Origin: MFD01213-c1 sp963704405
GTDB lineage: Bacteria; Planctomycetota; Phycisphaerae; Tepidisphaerales; Tepidisphaeraceae
Reading direction: 5' to 3'
DNA length: 64,000 nucleotides
Assembly (NCBI GenBank): GCA_963704405.1
Contig: OY969903.1
Location: forward strand, 3,968,001-4,032,000
In this document: positions 35,687 to 43,474 of the stretch, in pieces
How the letters are laid out: each line of letters starts with the position of its first letter
Numbering within the stretch: position 1 is the stretch's first letter
Made by a program: the position numbers and the translations under genes
Notes under the pieces: model-generated
The model's input: the letters and a program-made list of their open reading frames with translations, nothing else
Told to the model about the DNA's origin: nothing
Databases searched by the model: none

Positions 35687-36855
35687 CCACTTCATTTGAT
35701 GACATCAGCCCGGTTGAAATTGGCGAACGGCTACGCCTTGCAAGAGAAGCGGCAAAGCTTAATCAGGCTAACGCTGCGACGTTGATTGACGTCGCCCGGA
35801 CCACGCTTGTGGCAATGGAAAAGGGGGTCCGGCGCGTCAGGATGGACGAACTACAGAAACTGGCGGGCATTTACGGTACGTCGGCAAATGCATTACTTCG
35901 TCAGGAAGCGGTCCATGTCGATCTTGTGCCGCGATTTAGAAAATTATCGCAAAGTAGTGATGCTGCCACCGATGAAGCCGTCAAACTCATGTCCGATCTC
36001 GCTAAGGCGGAGGTCGAACTGGAAAATCTACTGGGGGTAAAACGGCCGTCGAACTACCCACAAGAGCGTCCGATCCTACGGGGGGATATCCTCGTACAGG
36101 CAGAGCAGGATGCCGGAGAGCTTCGGCAACGCCTGGGACTCGGCAATGCTCCCATTTCCGATATTGTCACGTTATTGGAAATGGAAGTTGGGGCGCGTGT
36201 ATATGTGCGACGCGTTGACAGCAAGATATCGGGTCTCTTCGCGTTTGATGAGGCGTTAGGGCCGTGCATCCTGCTGAATGCAAACCATCCGCGAGAGCGC
36301 CGCCGACAAACTGCCGCGCACGAGACAGGCCATATGGTATCCACGCGACGGTTGCCTGAAATACTTCGCTTTGGAGAGGTAGAAAACTCTCGCGAGGAAC
36401 GTTATGCCAACGCATTCGGACGCGCATTCCTAGCACCATCCCGAGTAATGATGCAGAAGTTTCAAGAGGTGACGGCGGGATCTGATCGTCTAACTCGCCG
36501 GCACATAATAGTGCTATCGCATTTCTTTGGGATTTCTCGTGAGGCAGTCGTGCGCCGACTTGAAGAGTTGGGTCTTTCTAAGCCCGGTACCTGGGACTGG
36601 TTTGAAAGCAACGGCGGAATCACTGACGAACAGACGAGGCAGGTATTGGGTGATTTGATACAGCCGGATAATGCCAAAACTGAAGCTGACAGGCCCACCA
36701 CCATCAAACTTAACTTGCTAGCTGCCGAGGCCTATCGACGGGCGTTAGTAAGCGAAGGACAGTTGGCTCGGTTGTTGCATCTTGATCGTGTTGAACTGAG
36801 AGGGATACTAAGCGAGCATGAAATCGAAGGGAGTGAGGCCCATGGGGCTTTCTAA
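35683..36855 (+). CDS. XRE HTH-ImmA/IrrE metallopeptidase
   Basis: A protein of 390 residues. An XRE-type helix-turn-helix (about 12-65, GERLRLAREAAKLNQANAAT...) is followed by an ImmA/IrrE-like zinc peptidase domain with HETGH at 213-217 and a downstream region rich in conserved acidic residues (NSREERYANAFGRAFLAP). ImmA cleaves the ImmR repressor of ICEBs1 and IrrE/PprI cleaves DdrO after DNA damage, so this protein may sense damage or phage and relieve repression. ATG overlaps the QueC-like stop; GGGAG lies nearby. Such COG2856 proteins are often neighbours of toxin genes, which fits the PIN gene that overlaps its 3' end. Confidence 0.88.
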   Translation: MTTSFDDISPVEIGERLRLAREAAKLNQANAATLIDVARTTLVAMEKGVRRVRMDELQKLAGIYGTSANALLRQEAVHVDLVPRFRKLSQSSDAATDEAVKLMSDLAKAEVELENLLGVKRPSNYPQERPILRGDILVQAEQDAGELRQRLGLGNAPISDIVTLLEMEVGARVYVRRVDSKISGLFAFDEALGPCILLNANHPRERRRQTAAHETGHMVSTRRLPEILRFGEVENSREERYANAFGRAFLAPSRVMMQKFQEVTAGSDRLTRRHIIVLSHFFGISREAVVRRLEELGLSKPGTWDWFESNGGITDEQTRQVLGDLIQPDNAKTEADRPTTIKLNLLAAEAYRRALVSEGQLARLLHLDRVELRGILSEHEIEGSEAHGAF

Positions 36856-37453
36856 CTCCCTCAGTAACATTACCCTGCCGCTAATTGTCGATGCCAGTGT
36901 GGTCATAAACCTCAACGCTTCGGGGTTTGCATCGGAAATCATCAAAGCCCTTCCTAGTCGGATGATGGTGGTAGGGAGTGTTCTATCGGAATTAGAAAGG
37001 GGCAAAGATCGAGGTCGGCATGATGGTCGCATGTTGGCAGACCTTATTACCTCTGGTCTCGTTGATAAGGTGGAATTAGACGAGGAAGGAATCAAACATT
37101 TTACGCGGCTGGTTACCGGCAGCACAGCGAACACTCTTGACGACGGGGAGGCTGCTACAATCGCATTCGCAATTCAGGAAAGCGCGGTGGCGGTAATAGA
37201 TGAGAGAAAGGCTAACCGCATTTGTTCCGAACATTTTCCAGCCCTGAAGGTGGCTTGTACCGCCGACCTATTCATGCATCCTTATGTCGTGCGCGCGCTA
37301 AATCGAGAAGATCTGATTCGATGCGTGAAAAATGCCCTCAGGATGGCACGCATGCATGTTTTTCGAGAGCATGTACCATGGGTCGTAGAACTGATTGGAG
37401 CGGAAGAGGCGAAACGGTGCTTGAACCGCCCTCAAAACACCAGGAGCACCTAA
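36842..37453 (+). CDS. PIN-domain-like nuclease
   Basis: A protein of 203 residues with the PIN fold pattern: first Asp in LIVDASVVINL (D17), Glu in VLSELERG, the DDGEAATIAFA acidic motif, and the last Asp in AVIDERKANRIC. PIN domains cleave RNA and are common toxins. ATG at 36842 has GGGAG ten bases upstream; an ATG at 36818 also in frame overlaps the upstream gene more deeply. Last gene of the operon; the TAA stop is part of a 10-bp target duplication made by a MITE (37454-37575) that landed directly behind it. The ImmA/IrrE protein is the plausible partner. Confidence 0.8.
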   Translation: MGLSNSLSNITLPLIVDASVVINLNASGFASEIIKALPSRMMVVGSVLSELERGKDRGRHDGRMLADLITSGLVDKVELDEEGIKHFTRLVTGSTANTLDDGEAATIAFAIQESAVAVIDERKANRICSEHFPALKVACTADLFMHPYVVRALNREDLIRCVKNALRMARMHVFREHVPWVVELIGAEEAKRCLNRPQNTRST

Positions 37454-37575
37454 CAGGGCAACCGCATTCTCCGCCGGTCCATGTGGGCGATCTGCATTGG
37501 CGATTTGAAAACCAGGATCGCTCGTCAGGCGCTCAGGCATCTTTTCAGGACTTACAGGAGAATGCGGTTACCCTG
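37454..37575. mobile_element. 122-bp MITE with ISAs1-type ends, copy 1
   Basis: Ends CAGGGCAACCGCATTCTC and GAGAATGCGGTTACCCTG are 18-bp inverted repeats with one mismatch, the same as the ends of the ISAs1 element at 38751-39976. The 10-bp target duplication is GAGCACCTAA (37444-37453 and 37576-37585). Interior sequence is nearly identical to copy 2 at 38607-38728 but not to the IS interior. No gene. Confidence 0.92.
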
Positions 37576-37713
37576 GAGCACCTAACCACTGCAATTCGAT
37601 TTCAAAACCTGAAAATTTCCCTGATGATCGGAAATGAACGTGCCTAACAAATATTGAAGGCTGTAATAACTTACAGTCAAAGGAATCGATTCTCAAACCC
37701 AAAAGGAAGTACC

Positions 37714-37836
37714 ATGAATGAACCAGGTTTAGATGGACGCCATCGTGATAAAACTCCGCCCAAAGGCGGGCAGATTGATCGAAAGCGCAGCGGGGGACAT
37801 CAAAGGGGAGGGGACATCAAAGGGGCCGCGAATTAA
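37714..37836 (+). CDS. Small protein cut by IS4 insertion
   Basis: A 40-codon frame beginning MNEPGLDGRHRDKTPPKGGQ with GGAAG six bases before the ATG. The PGLDGRHRD start followed by G-x-I-x-x-K resembles short conserved proteins of about 60-70 residues in other bacteria; here the rest is replaced by a direct repeat of GGGGACATCAAAGGGG. The TAA stop is supplied by the first bases of the IS4 element (37834); without the insertion the frame would end two codons later. Likely a remnant. The palindrome CTGTAATAACTTACAG lies upstream (about 37661). Confidence 0.4.
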   Translation: MNEPGLDGRHRDKTPPKGGQIDRKRSGGHQRGGDIKGAAN

Positions 37837-38606
37837 TGCCATTTAATTAAGCCGCCTTTCCCCTGTTTTTTAGGGCGTTTCGCATCTCCCGGCGTGGACG
37901 ATTGAGCCGGTCGTATTCCTTGGGCCGGCGTTTGATCGCACGCGGCTCAAATCGACCCGGTCGAATCGGATTCACGAGCAGCGCCCATAGCGCTTGTCCC
38001 GGTGACGTGCAGCGAATCCAGGCCAGTGTGTCGGCGAAGCTGATTCGATCCGGCGCTACGCCCTGGTCCGCCGACGCCTTGAGCATCACGGCGCGCACGA
38101 GATTATACACCAGCAGGAAGATGGCCAGTTCCTTCAGCACGCCTGCCGCCGTTTTGCATTTGAGGATTTCCATTCCCATGGTGGTCTTGAGATGCCGGAT
38201 GTTCAGTTCCGCCGCCCAGCGCCCCCTCCCCAGTTCCACCAGTTCATTGGCGGGATATTTGTGCTGATCCAGCAGCGTGGTTACGAGGTTTACTTCCACG
38301 GGGCGAAAGCCGCGGCGGTGAATCACCCGATGCACGATGCGCACGTCGAGATATTCCGGCAAGGCGGCGAACTGCTCGGCGCTGATCCAATCCGGCTTGC
38401 GTGGCGGCTTGGGCCAGCGCGCGATCCGGTCGGATTTACCATGCACGGGACGATGTTGATGGAGTGAAAACAGGCCGTGAATGCCTTTGTTTTGCAGCAG
38501 CGCCAGGTGCGCCCAGGAACCGAACGCCTTGTCGCCGATGAGGATGTCGCCCTGTGCCAAATGCTCGTGAATCCATGGCACATCGTGTAAGTCGTGCCTC
38601 CGCAAC

Positions 38607-38728
38607 CAGGGCAACCGCATTCTCCGCCGGTCCATGTGGGCGATCCGCATTGGCGATTTGAAAACCCGGATCGCTCGTCAGGCGCTCAGGCATCTTTTCA
38701 GGACTTACAGGAGAATGCGGTTGCCCTG
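38607..38728. mobile_element. 122-bp MITE with ISAs1-type ends, copy 2
   Basis: Perfect 18-bp terminal inverted repeats (CAGGGCAACCGCATTCTC) and a 10-bp target duplication CCTCCGCAAC (38597-38606 and 38729-38738). Same length and almost the same sequence as copy 1. Only 22 bases separate it from the full ISAs1 element. Confidence 0.93.
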
Positions 38729-38750
38729 CCTCCGCAACGGGCCGGGGATC

Positions 38751-39976
38751 CAGGGCAACCGCATTCTCGGCGAAATGATTAGACTATGGCCTTTTGGCCT
38801 CGGGGAGCGAGGTCGGGAGGTCATGGATGGCCAATTCGATCGAAACGCACTTTGCGGCTTTGCCTGATCCGCGATGTAATCGCGGCAAACGCCATAAGCT
38901 TTCGGACATGATCATCATCGCCGTGACGGCGGTCATCTGTTGTGCTGACAGTTGGTCGGATGTCGTCGATTTTGGTCTGGCCAAGGGGCGGTGGTTCGAA
39001 ACTTTTCTCGACTTGCCGCACGGGATTCCCAGCCAGGATACCTTTGAGCGCATCTTCGCGCGCCTCGATCCAGACGCTTTTGAACGATGTTTCATGGATT
39101 GGGCCGCCGCCCTGGCCGGTTCATCGAAGGGGAAGCTGGTGGCAATCGACGGAAAGAGGATTCGCCGCAGCTTCCAGCATGCGTGGGATCATTCCACCGC
39201 CGCCCATTTGGTTAGCGCGTTTGTCGCGGAGAACGCGACGGTGCTGGGCCAACTGGCGGTGGATTGCAAGGAGAATGAAATTGTCGCCATTCCTCAACTG
39301 CTGGATCTGCTGGACATTGGCGGAGCGACCGTCACGATCGACGCGATGGGATGCCAGACGGAAATCGCCGCGAAAATCGTGGAAAACGGTGGGGATTACG
39401 TGCTGGCCGTAAAGGACAACCAGCCCACGCTGCACAAGTCGCTGCAACGGAATCTGGATGAGATGATTCTTGAGAAGTTCGCCAGCGTTCATCATGGAGT
39501 TGAGACAACGGTCGATGGGGATCATGGCCGAATCGAAACGCGCCAAGTGTGGGTGACCGATCAATTGGACGACTGGCTGGATGCCGATCAGCGGACGCGA
39601 TGGATCGGATTAAAATCAGCGGCGGTGGTGCAATCCACACGCGATGTGCCGCTCAAGGGAGTGAGTACCGAGCGGCGTTACTTTATCTCCAGCCTCGGCG
39701 GCGTAGACGCGGCTCGGATGGCCCAGGCGATCCGGGGTCATTGGGCGGTGGAAAATAAACTGCATTGGGTGCTGGACGTGGGTTTTGATGAGGACCAGAA
39801 GCGTAATCGCAAGGATCATTCCGCGGAAAACTTCAGCCGGGTGCGTCGGATCGCACTGAATCTGTTGCAGCGGGAGAAGACCAAAAAGCGTGGAATCAAA
39901 GGCAGACGCCTCAATGCCGCCTGGGATCACGATTATTTGCTCAAACTACTCGGAGGCTGAGAATGCGGTTGCCCTG
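38751..39976 (+). mobile_element. ISAs1-family insertion sequence, complete
   Basis: 1226 bp with 18-bp terminal inverted repeats (CAGGGCAACCGCATTCTC... and its complement) and a 10-bp target duplication GCCGGGGATC (38741-38750 and 39977-39986). One intact transposase gene inside. It looks young and possibly active, and it could mobilise the two MITEs in trans. Confidence 0.95.
38827..39960 (+). CDS. ISAs1-family transposase
   Basis: A protein of 377 residues with the ISAs1 layout: an N-terminal DDE_Tnp_1-associated domain (HFAALPDPRCNRGKRHKLSD) and a catalytic domain with VAIDGKRIRRS (first Asp), VTIDAMGCQTEIA (second Asp) and VENKLHWVLDVGFDED near the third acidic residue (E in RGHWAVENKLHW). 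ATG at 38827 with GGGAGG seven bases upstream is preferred over a TTG at 38794. No frameshift. The stop lies 16 bases from the right end of the element. Confidence 0.95.
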   Translation: MANSIETHFAALPDPRCNRGKRHKLSDMIIIAVTAVICCADSWSDVVDFGLAKGRWFETFLDLPHGIPSQDTFERIFARLDPDAFERCFMDWAAALAGSSKGKLVAIDGKRIRRSFQHAWDHSTAAHLVSAFVAENATVLGQLAVDCKENEIVAIPQLLDLLDIGGATVTIDAMGCQTEIAAKIVENGGDYVLAVKDNQPTLHKSLQRNLDEMILEKFASVHHGVETTVDGDHGRIETRQVWVTDQLDDWLDADQRTRWIGLKSAAVVQSTRDVPLKGVSTERRYFISSLGGVDAARMAQAIRGHWAVENKLHWVLDVGFDEDQKRNRKDHSAENFSRVRRIALNLLQREKTKKRGIKGRRLNAAWDHDYLLKLLGG

Positions 39977-40607
39977 GCCGGGGATCGCGTCCAACACCAT
40001 TCCCGTACGCGCGTCGAAGGATAGAAGAAGATGCCCTACCGGAAAACCGCATCCCGGTTTCTGTTGCCCCGGCTGGCCGAAAGCATTCTGCAACTGTGGC
40101 GTGTCCGGCATCGAGAAACTCGTGCCGTCCAGATAGAAAGTCCGATGCCCATGCCACAGCGGCACGTCCACTTCGTGATCCATTCGGACCTGCTCCCACA
40201 CGCGCCGGCACAATCCCCAGAATCCTTCCAGCGGCAACCGCGCGCGGGCCGCGCAATACGCCCCGGCCGTGAAGGTTCCACCGGCCCATTGACGCACGTA
40301 TCCGCACGACTCGTTCCCATCCATCACCTGACGGATAAAGAGCTCAATCGTTTGTGCCGGTCCCAGCGTCCGATTCCGCCAGCGGTAACCGTGCTCGGCA
40401 AACAAATCTTCGACGGCCTGAGCATCCAGAATCGCGTCGATCTGCAACGGCTGCTGCTTGATCCGCTTCAACGCATAAGCAATACTGGCCATCCGTGGCC
40501 TCCTGTGGGTTGGTGACTTAAGCACCATCAGCCTATCAGGAGGCTGCGTTTTGCGCGAATGTAGTAAGTGCAGCCATGGCGCGGACTTGCGGCTTAATTA
40601 AATGGCA

Positions 40608-40832
40608 TTAGGGCCGCGAATCTTTGATTATTCGCACCCTCGGCCGGCCACGCGGGCGGAGCGTCCATTCCAGGTTCAATTTCTTCACCGTCTGCTCCAC
40701 CCATCCCTGCCGTCCATACGGGCTCGAACGCTTTACCGCACGCCGCAACGCCTCCAATTCCGCCGCCGTCTCGGCTCGATTCACCCATTGTACCCCATTC
40801 CCGGACGTGCAATCGTGATTCACCGCCTCCAT
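40608..40832 (-). pseudogene. C-terminal remnant of a REP-associated (RAYT-like) transposase
   Basis: The readable peptide includes ALRRAVKRSSPYGRQGW and then LEWTLRPRGRPR, the C-terminal signature of Y1/TnpREP transposases (R-x-G/S-P-Y/F-G ... LRPRGRP). The N-terminal catalytic HUH half is missing. The IS4 element inserted at its 3' end, supplying an early stop; reading across the insertion gives IIKDSRPL and a stop. Confidence 0.6.
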
Positions 40833-41191
40833 GTTAAGATGGGAAAGAAATGAGGCGCGCTTTATCGTGTTATTGCTAATACATGAGGACAATATTGACA
40901 TAATCTCAGCATTGATAAGACTTTATATATAGACATGATTCCTTGGAATGGCGTGAGGCGCGCCTCATTTTGTCTCATCTTCCCCCGGCTTCACTTCATC
41001 TTCGCGATCCGCGCATCTGCCAACGCCGCTTCCTGCGATTTGCACTCATCGAGCGAAGCCGCAGATGAGCAGTCCCCTTGCCGCTGCAAATCAGGCCGCG
41101 CTGAAAGGGGATATGCCGATGGAGGGTTGGAAGGCTTTGATGCAATGTCCATGTATCGCTCGCACGGGATGACTGCCTGAGCGTTGGCCAA
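40833..41191. other. Intergenic region with REP-like palindrome
   Basis: TGAGGCGCGC (40851-40860) and the perfect 12-bp palindrome GAGGCGCGCCTC (40955-40966) flank an AT-rich stretch. They may be REP-type sites left by the RAYT remnant. A TTG-started 66-codon frame (40991-41191) directly after the DUF2231 gene has no support. Confidence 0.4.
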
Positions 41192-41680
41192 TCACCATCG
41201 AAGGAAATCATCACCATGCGTCAGCAGGCCGCCCAGATGGGCGGTGACGGTAACGATCAGGGCAAGTGCGAAAAGCATCACACGAAACATCGCGGTGCGT
41301 GAATGTCGCCGCGCGTCTATTTCACCGACGATCAGGGTCGCGACGGCGGCGGCGGCGACAAAGGTACCAAGCCAGCGATGCCATGTGAGCAGGGCCGATG
41401 GCGTATCGCCGAACCCACCGAGGGCGGCGTGCGGCCATCCGAGCGCCGCCGCCACCACGGCGCCTGCGGCGCCGATCACCACGCAAAATCGCACGGTCGG
41501 CGAAGGTCGCGAGTCTCGCCTGATGACGAACCACGCTTCGGCCAGCGCCGCGCCGAACAGCATCGCGATGGGGAAATGGACGGTCAGCACGTGGAACCGC
41601 CCGATCCATTCCAGTGCATGCGGCCAGAATTCCTGAACCGCAATACCCGATGAATCAACGGCAGCACAGGGAAAGATCAT
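41192..41680 (-). CDS. DUF2231-family membrane protein
   Basis: A protein of 162 residues with four transmembrane helices and the DUF2231 start signature GRFHVLTVHFPIAML (about residue 27). The helices carry His residues (HFP, WHRWLG, AHLGG), which could bind haem. In planctomycetes such domains are often fused or adjacent to cytochrome c domains; none is seen here. It follows a small lipoprotein gene on the same strand by 39 bases. Confidence 0.82.
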   Translation of the reverse strand: MIFPCAAVDSSGIAVQEFWPHALEWIGRFHVLTVHFPIAMLFGAALAEAWFVIRRDSRPSPTVRFCVVIGAAGAVVAAALGWPHAALGGFGDTPSALLTWHRWLGTFVAAAAVATLIVGEIDARRHSRTAMFRVMLFALALIVTVTAHLGGLLTHGDDFLRW

Positions 41681-41719
41681 CGCTGCACACTTCTTTCAAA
41701 CCGGCGCGGGGCCGGTTTC

Positions 41720-41881
41720 TCAGGAGCCTGAATGATCCATCGCCACATCGATCCCCGCAGTGGTGGCGGCGGTGGGCACCGCCGCCGCGGAATCGCCTGA
41801 GTTCTGCGAAGCGCAGCCGGCGGTGAGCAACAGGATAAGAATCAATATGACGCCAAAGACGCGAAAATATATGTGTTGCAT
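41720..41881 (-). CDS. Small lipoprotein
   Basis: A protein of 53 residues with a signal peptide and lipobox LTAGC (MQHIYFRVFGVILILILLLTAGC is the precursor part, here read as MQHIYFRVFG plus VILILILLLTAGC). The mature part is about 30 residues, Ala/Thr/Asp rich. GGAGG five bases before the ATG supports this start; a longer GTG-started frame to 42100 is not supported. Probably co-transcribed with the DUF2231 gene. Function unknown. Confidence 0.7.
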   Translation of the reverse strand: MQHIYFRVFGVILILILLLTAGCASQNSGDSAAAVPTAATTAGIDVAMDHSGS

Positions 41882-42450
41882 AGCAACCTCCGGTATACAG
41901 ACCGTGAGGCGCCGGGACTTATTCCGGGAGGTGGGGCGATACAGCAGGAATGACAACCGAAAAACCGGTGCGATCATTCCGCGGCGGCGGGACTGTGATT
42001 GAGGAAGGCGGCCTTTGCGCGGGCGGGTCATCACGAACAGGATGTAGGAGCAGAAGGCCAGCGAGAAAGCTGTTGAGCCAACCAGAATCAATTGCGACAC
42101 CGTCTGGTTGAAGGGAAGTTTAATCTTCTGACAAAACTAAACGTGAACGGTTATTGCAGTTCGGGCCTGTAACTGTTTACCGCCGGACCTGATCGTTATG
42201 GTGTATCCGTGAGCAGCGTGACGCCTTTCCCGGCCCACGCGGCCCGGAGCAGGGTCTTGATCGTTTCCTGAATGCCGCGGCCTTGTTGCTCGGCCGTGCT
42301 TATGAAAATCTCCTGGCCCTTCCCGGCCCGAAAGACTCTCATCACGGCTGGATCAGGTTTCGGGGAGCAGGTCAAAAGCCGCGGCGAGGGTCTCTTGTGC
42401 TGGCAGCGAAGGTCTGTATACTTCCCCCCTCTTTTGAAGTCGGAGAATTT
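41882..42450. other. Intergenic region
   Basis: About 570 bases. A minus-strand peptide around 42196-42340 (GIQETIKTLLRAAWAGKGVTLL) looks protein-like but lacks a supported start. Otherwise nothing I can name. Confidence 0.35.
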
Positions 42451-42757
42451 ATGGCGATTGATGTGAAAACCGGGCAGACGATTCAGGTTACGATCAGCAA
42501 GAGCATTAACCGTGAATCGGCGCAAGACGATTGAGCGGTTGTTCATGAAGGACAAGGGAGTGGCAGCGCCGCTGGATGCGCAGAGCGCGAATTTCAAGGC
42601 GCTGCCGAAGCGTCGCGGTGGTTGCATCTGGACAAAGCGTCCGAATAAGGTGCATCCGGGATTGAATCGTGGCGAGGCGGCGACGATTGTTGCTACGCCA
42701 CAGGCGATTCGGGATTTGAATAGCGTTGCGGATTTTGTGCAGGTGGCGGCGAAGTAA
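42451..42757 (+). pseudogene. Small conserved planctomycete-type protein, frameshifted
   Basis: The first frame starts with ATG at 42451 (GGAG upstream) and reads MAIDVKTGQTIQVTISKSIN, then RESA before going out of frame near 42525-42530. The next frame continues RKTIERLFMKDKGVAAPLDA to VADFVQVAAK, ending at 42757. Joined, it gives a basic protein of about 100 residues resembling a small family I have seen in planctomycetes. Loss of a GC pair (GCGCGCAAG to GCGCAAG) would explain the shift. A strong terminator follows at 42790. Confidence 0.6.
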
Positions 42758-42789
42758 CGTTTCCACCAGTGAACTGAAAATCAAGATTG

Positions 42790-42822
42790 GCGGCGCGATC
42801 AATTGATCGCGCCGCTTTTTTT
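42790..42822 (+). terminator. Rho-independent terminator
   Basis: A perfect 26-base palindrome (GCGGCGCGATCAA and its complement, 42790-42815) followed by seven T. It ends the small gene at 42451-42757. Confidence 0.9.
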
Positions 42823-42946
42823 GTTTTTGGGATTATGGATTTTGATGCAGAAATTCGGGCTTTATGATTGCGGAAAAACCGCAAACGATCGCTGTACGCC
42901 GCGGCGAATCGGGCGGTATCGTCGGTGGCGGGTTTAATTGGGCCGG

Positions 42947-43354
42947 CTAGTTAGGAAGACCGCCGAGCATGTTTAAGAGGGTATCGATGTTGAAAGGTTT
43001 GGGGAGAAACTGGACGGGTTGGCCTCGGAGTGCGCCGGCTTCGTACTCGCCGCTGATGGCGATGACGCGGCTGGGGCGGCGGGTCTCGGGGAGTTTTTGA
43101 CAGTGTTGCAATAGTTCGAAGCCATCCATGACTGGCATGCGCAAGTCGGTGAGGAGGACATCAAAGCGCTGCGTGAGAAGGTAACCCAGCCCTTCTTCGC
43201 CGTCGCGGGCGGTCACCACGTCGGCGCCGGCCTGGCGTATCAGGCGGCTCATTGCCATTCGGGTCGGGGCATGGTCTTCCACAATGAGGATGCGAATCTT
43301 CTTCGAAGCGGCATCCATGGAAGAGTTAGACGTAGGCACTGCGGGACTGTACAT
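42947..43354 (-). CDS. Stand-alone response-regulator receiver protein
   Basis: A single receiver domain (about residues 18-130): acidic pair VEDH, phospho-acceptor Asp in LLTDLRMP, Thr/Ser in VIAISGEYE, Lys in FLPKPF. No output domain, so it acts as a CheY/Spo0F-like relay. The start is uncertain: ATG at 43354 is given, and ATG at 43318 (MDAASKKIRILIVEDH) would also hold the whole domain. No kinase gene is adjacent; the kinase at 46.5-49.3 kb has its own partner. Confidence 0.85.
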   Translation of the reverse strand: MYSPAVPTSNSSMDAASKKIRILIVEDHAPTRMAMSRLIRQAGADVVTARDGEEGLGYLLTQRFDVLLTDLRMPVMDGFELLQHCQKLPETRRPSRVIAISGEYEAGALRGQPVQFLPKPFNIDTLLNMLGGLPN

Positions 43355-43474
43355 CCTGTGATCCCCGAGAAAACAACTCTCGTTATCCTGTGTCCAATCG
43401 ACCCTATCTAAATACCCCATAAAGGGTATCGAATGCAATTGCTTTTATATCAATTCTTTGTCACAAACAAATAG

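Larger units (their letters stand above)
37847..40492 (-). pseudogene. IS4-family transposase split by two nested insertions
   Basis: The N-terminal part (40492 down to 39977) has AGGAGG before the ATG (MASIAYALKRIKQQ) and the first catalytic Asp (YLDGTSFSMPDTP). The C-terminal part (about 38606 down to 37847) holds LIGDKAFGSW (second Asp), then LGRGRWAAELNIRHLKTTMG. In that stretch the expected Y-x2-R-x3-E reads G-x2-R-x3-E: the Tyr is replaced but Arg and Glu remain. Joining across the target duplications gives ...GMVLDAIPGPLRRHDLHDVP in one frame, so before the insertions the gene was intact. Confidence 0.9.
37834..40610. mobile_element. IS4-family element interrupted by a MITE and an ISAs1 element
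   Basis: Ends TAATGCCATTTAATTAAGCC and GGCTTAATTAAATGGCATTA are perfect inverted repeats. An 11-bp target duplication GGGCCGCGAAT flanks it (37823-37833 and 40611-40621). After removing the two nested insertions and one copy of each of their duplications, the element is about 1.41 kb, normal for this group. It inserted into the end of a REP-associated transposase remnant. Confidence 0.93.

Noticed and set aside
34304..37453. Assignment to the known QatABCD system
   Set aside because: Only the QueC-like protein fits; no QatA ATPase or TatD-like QatD is present, and the peptidase and PIN genes are not part of Qat.
40991..41191. 66-codon gene after the DUF2231 gene
   Set aside because: TTG start without ribosome binding site and no protein-like pattern.
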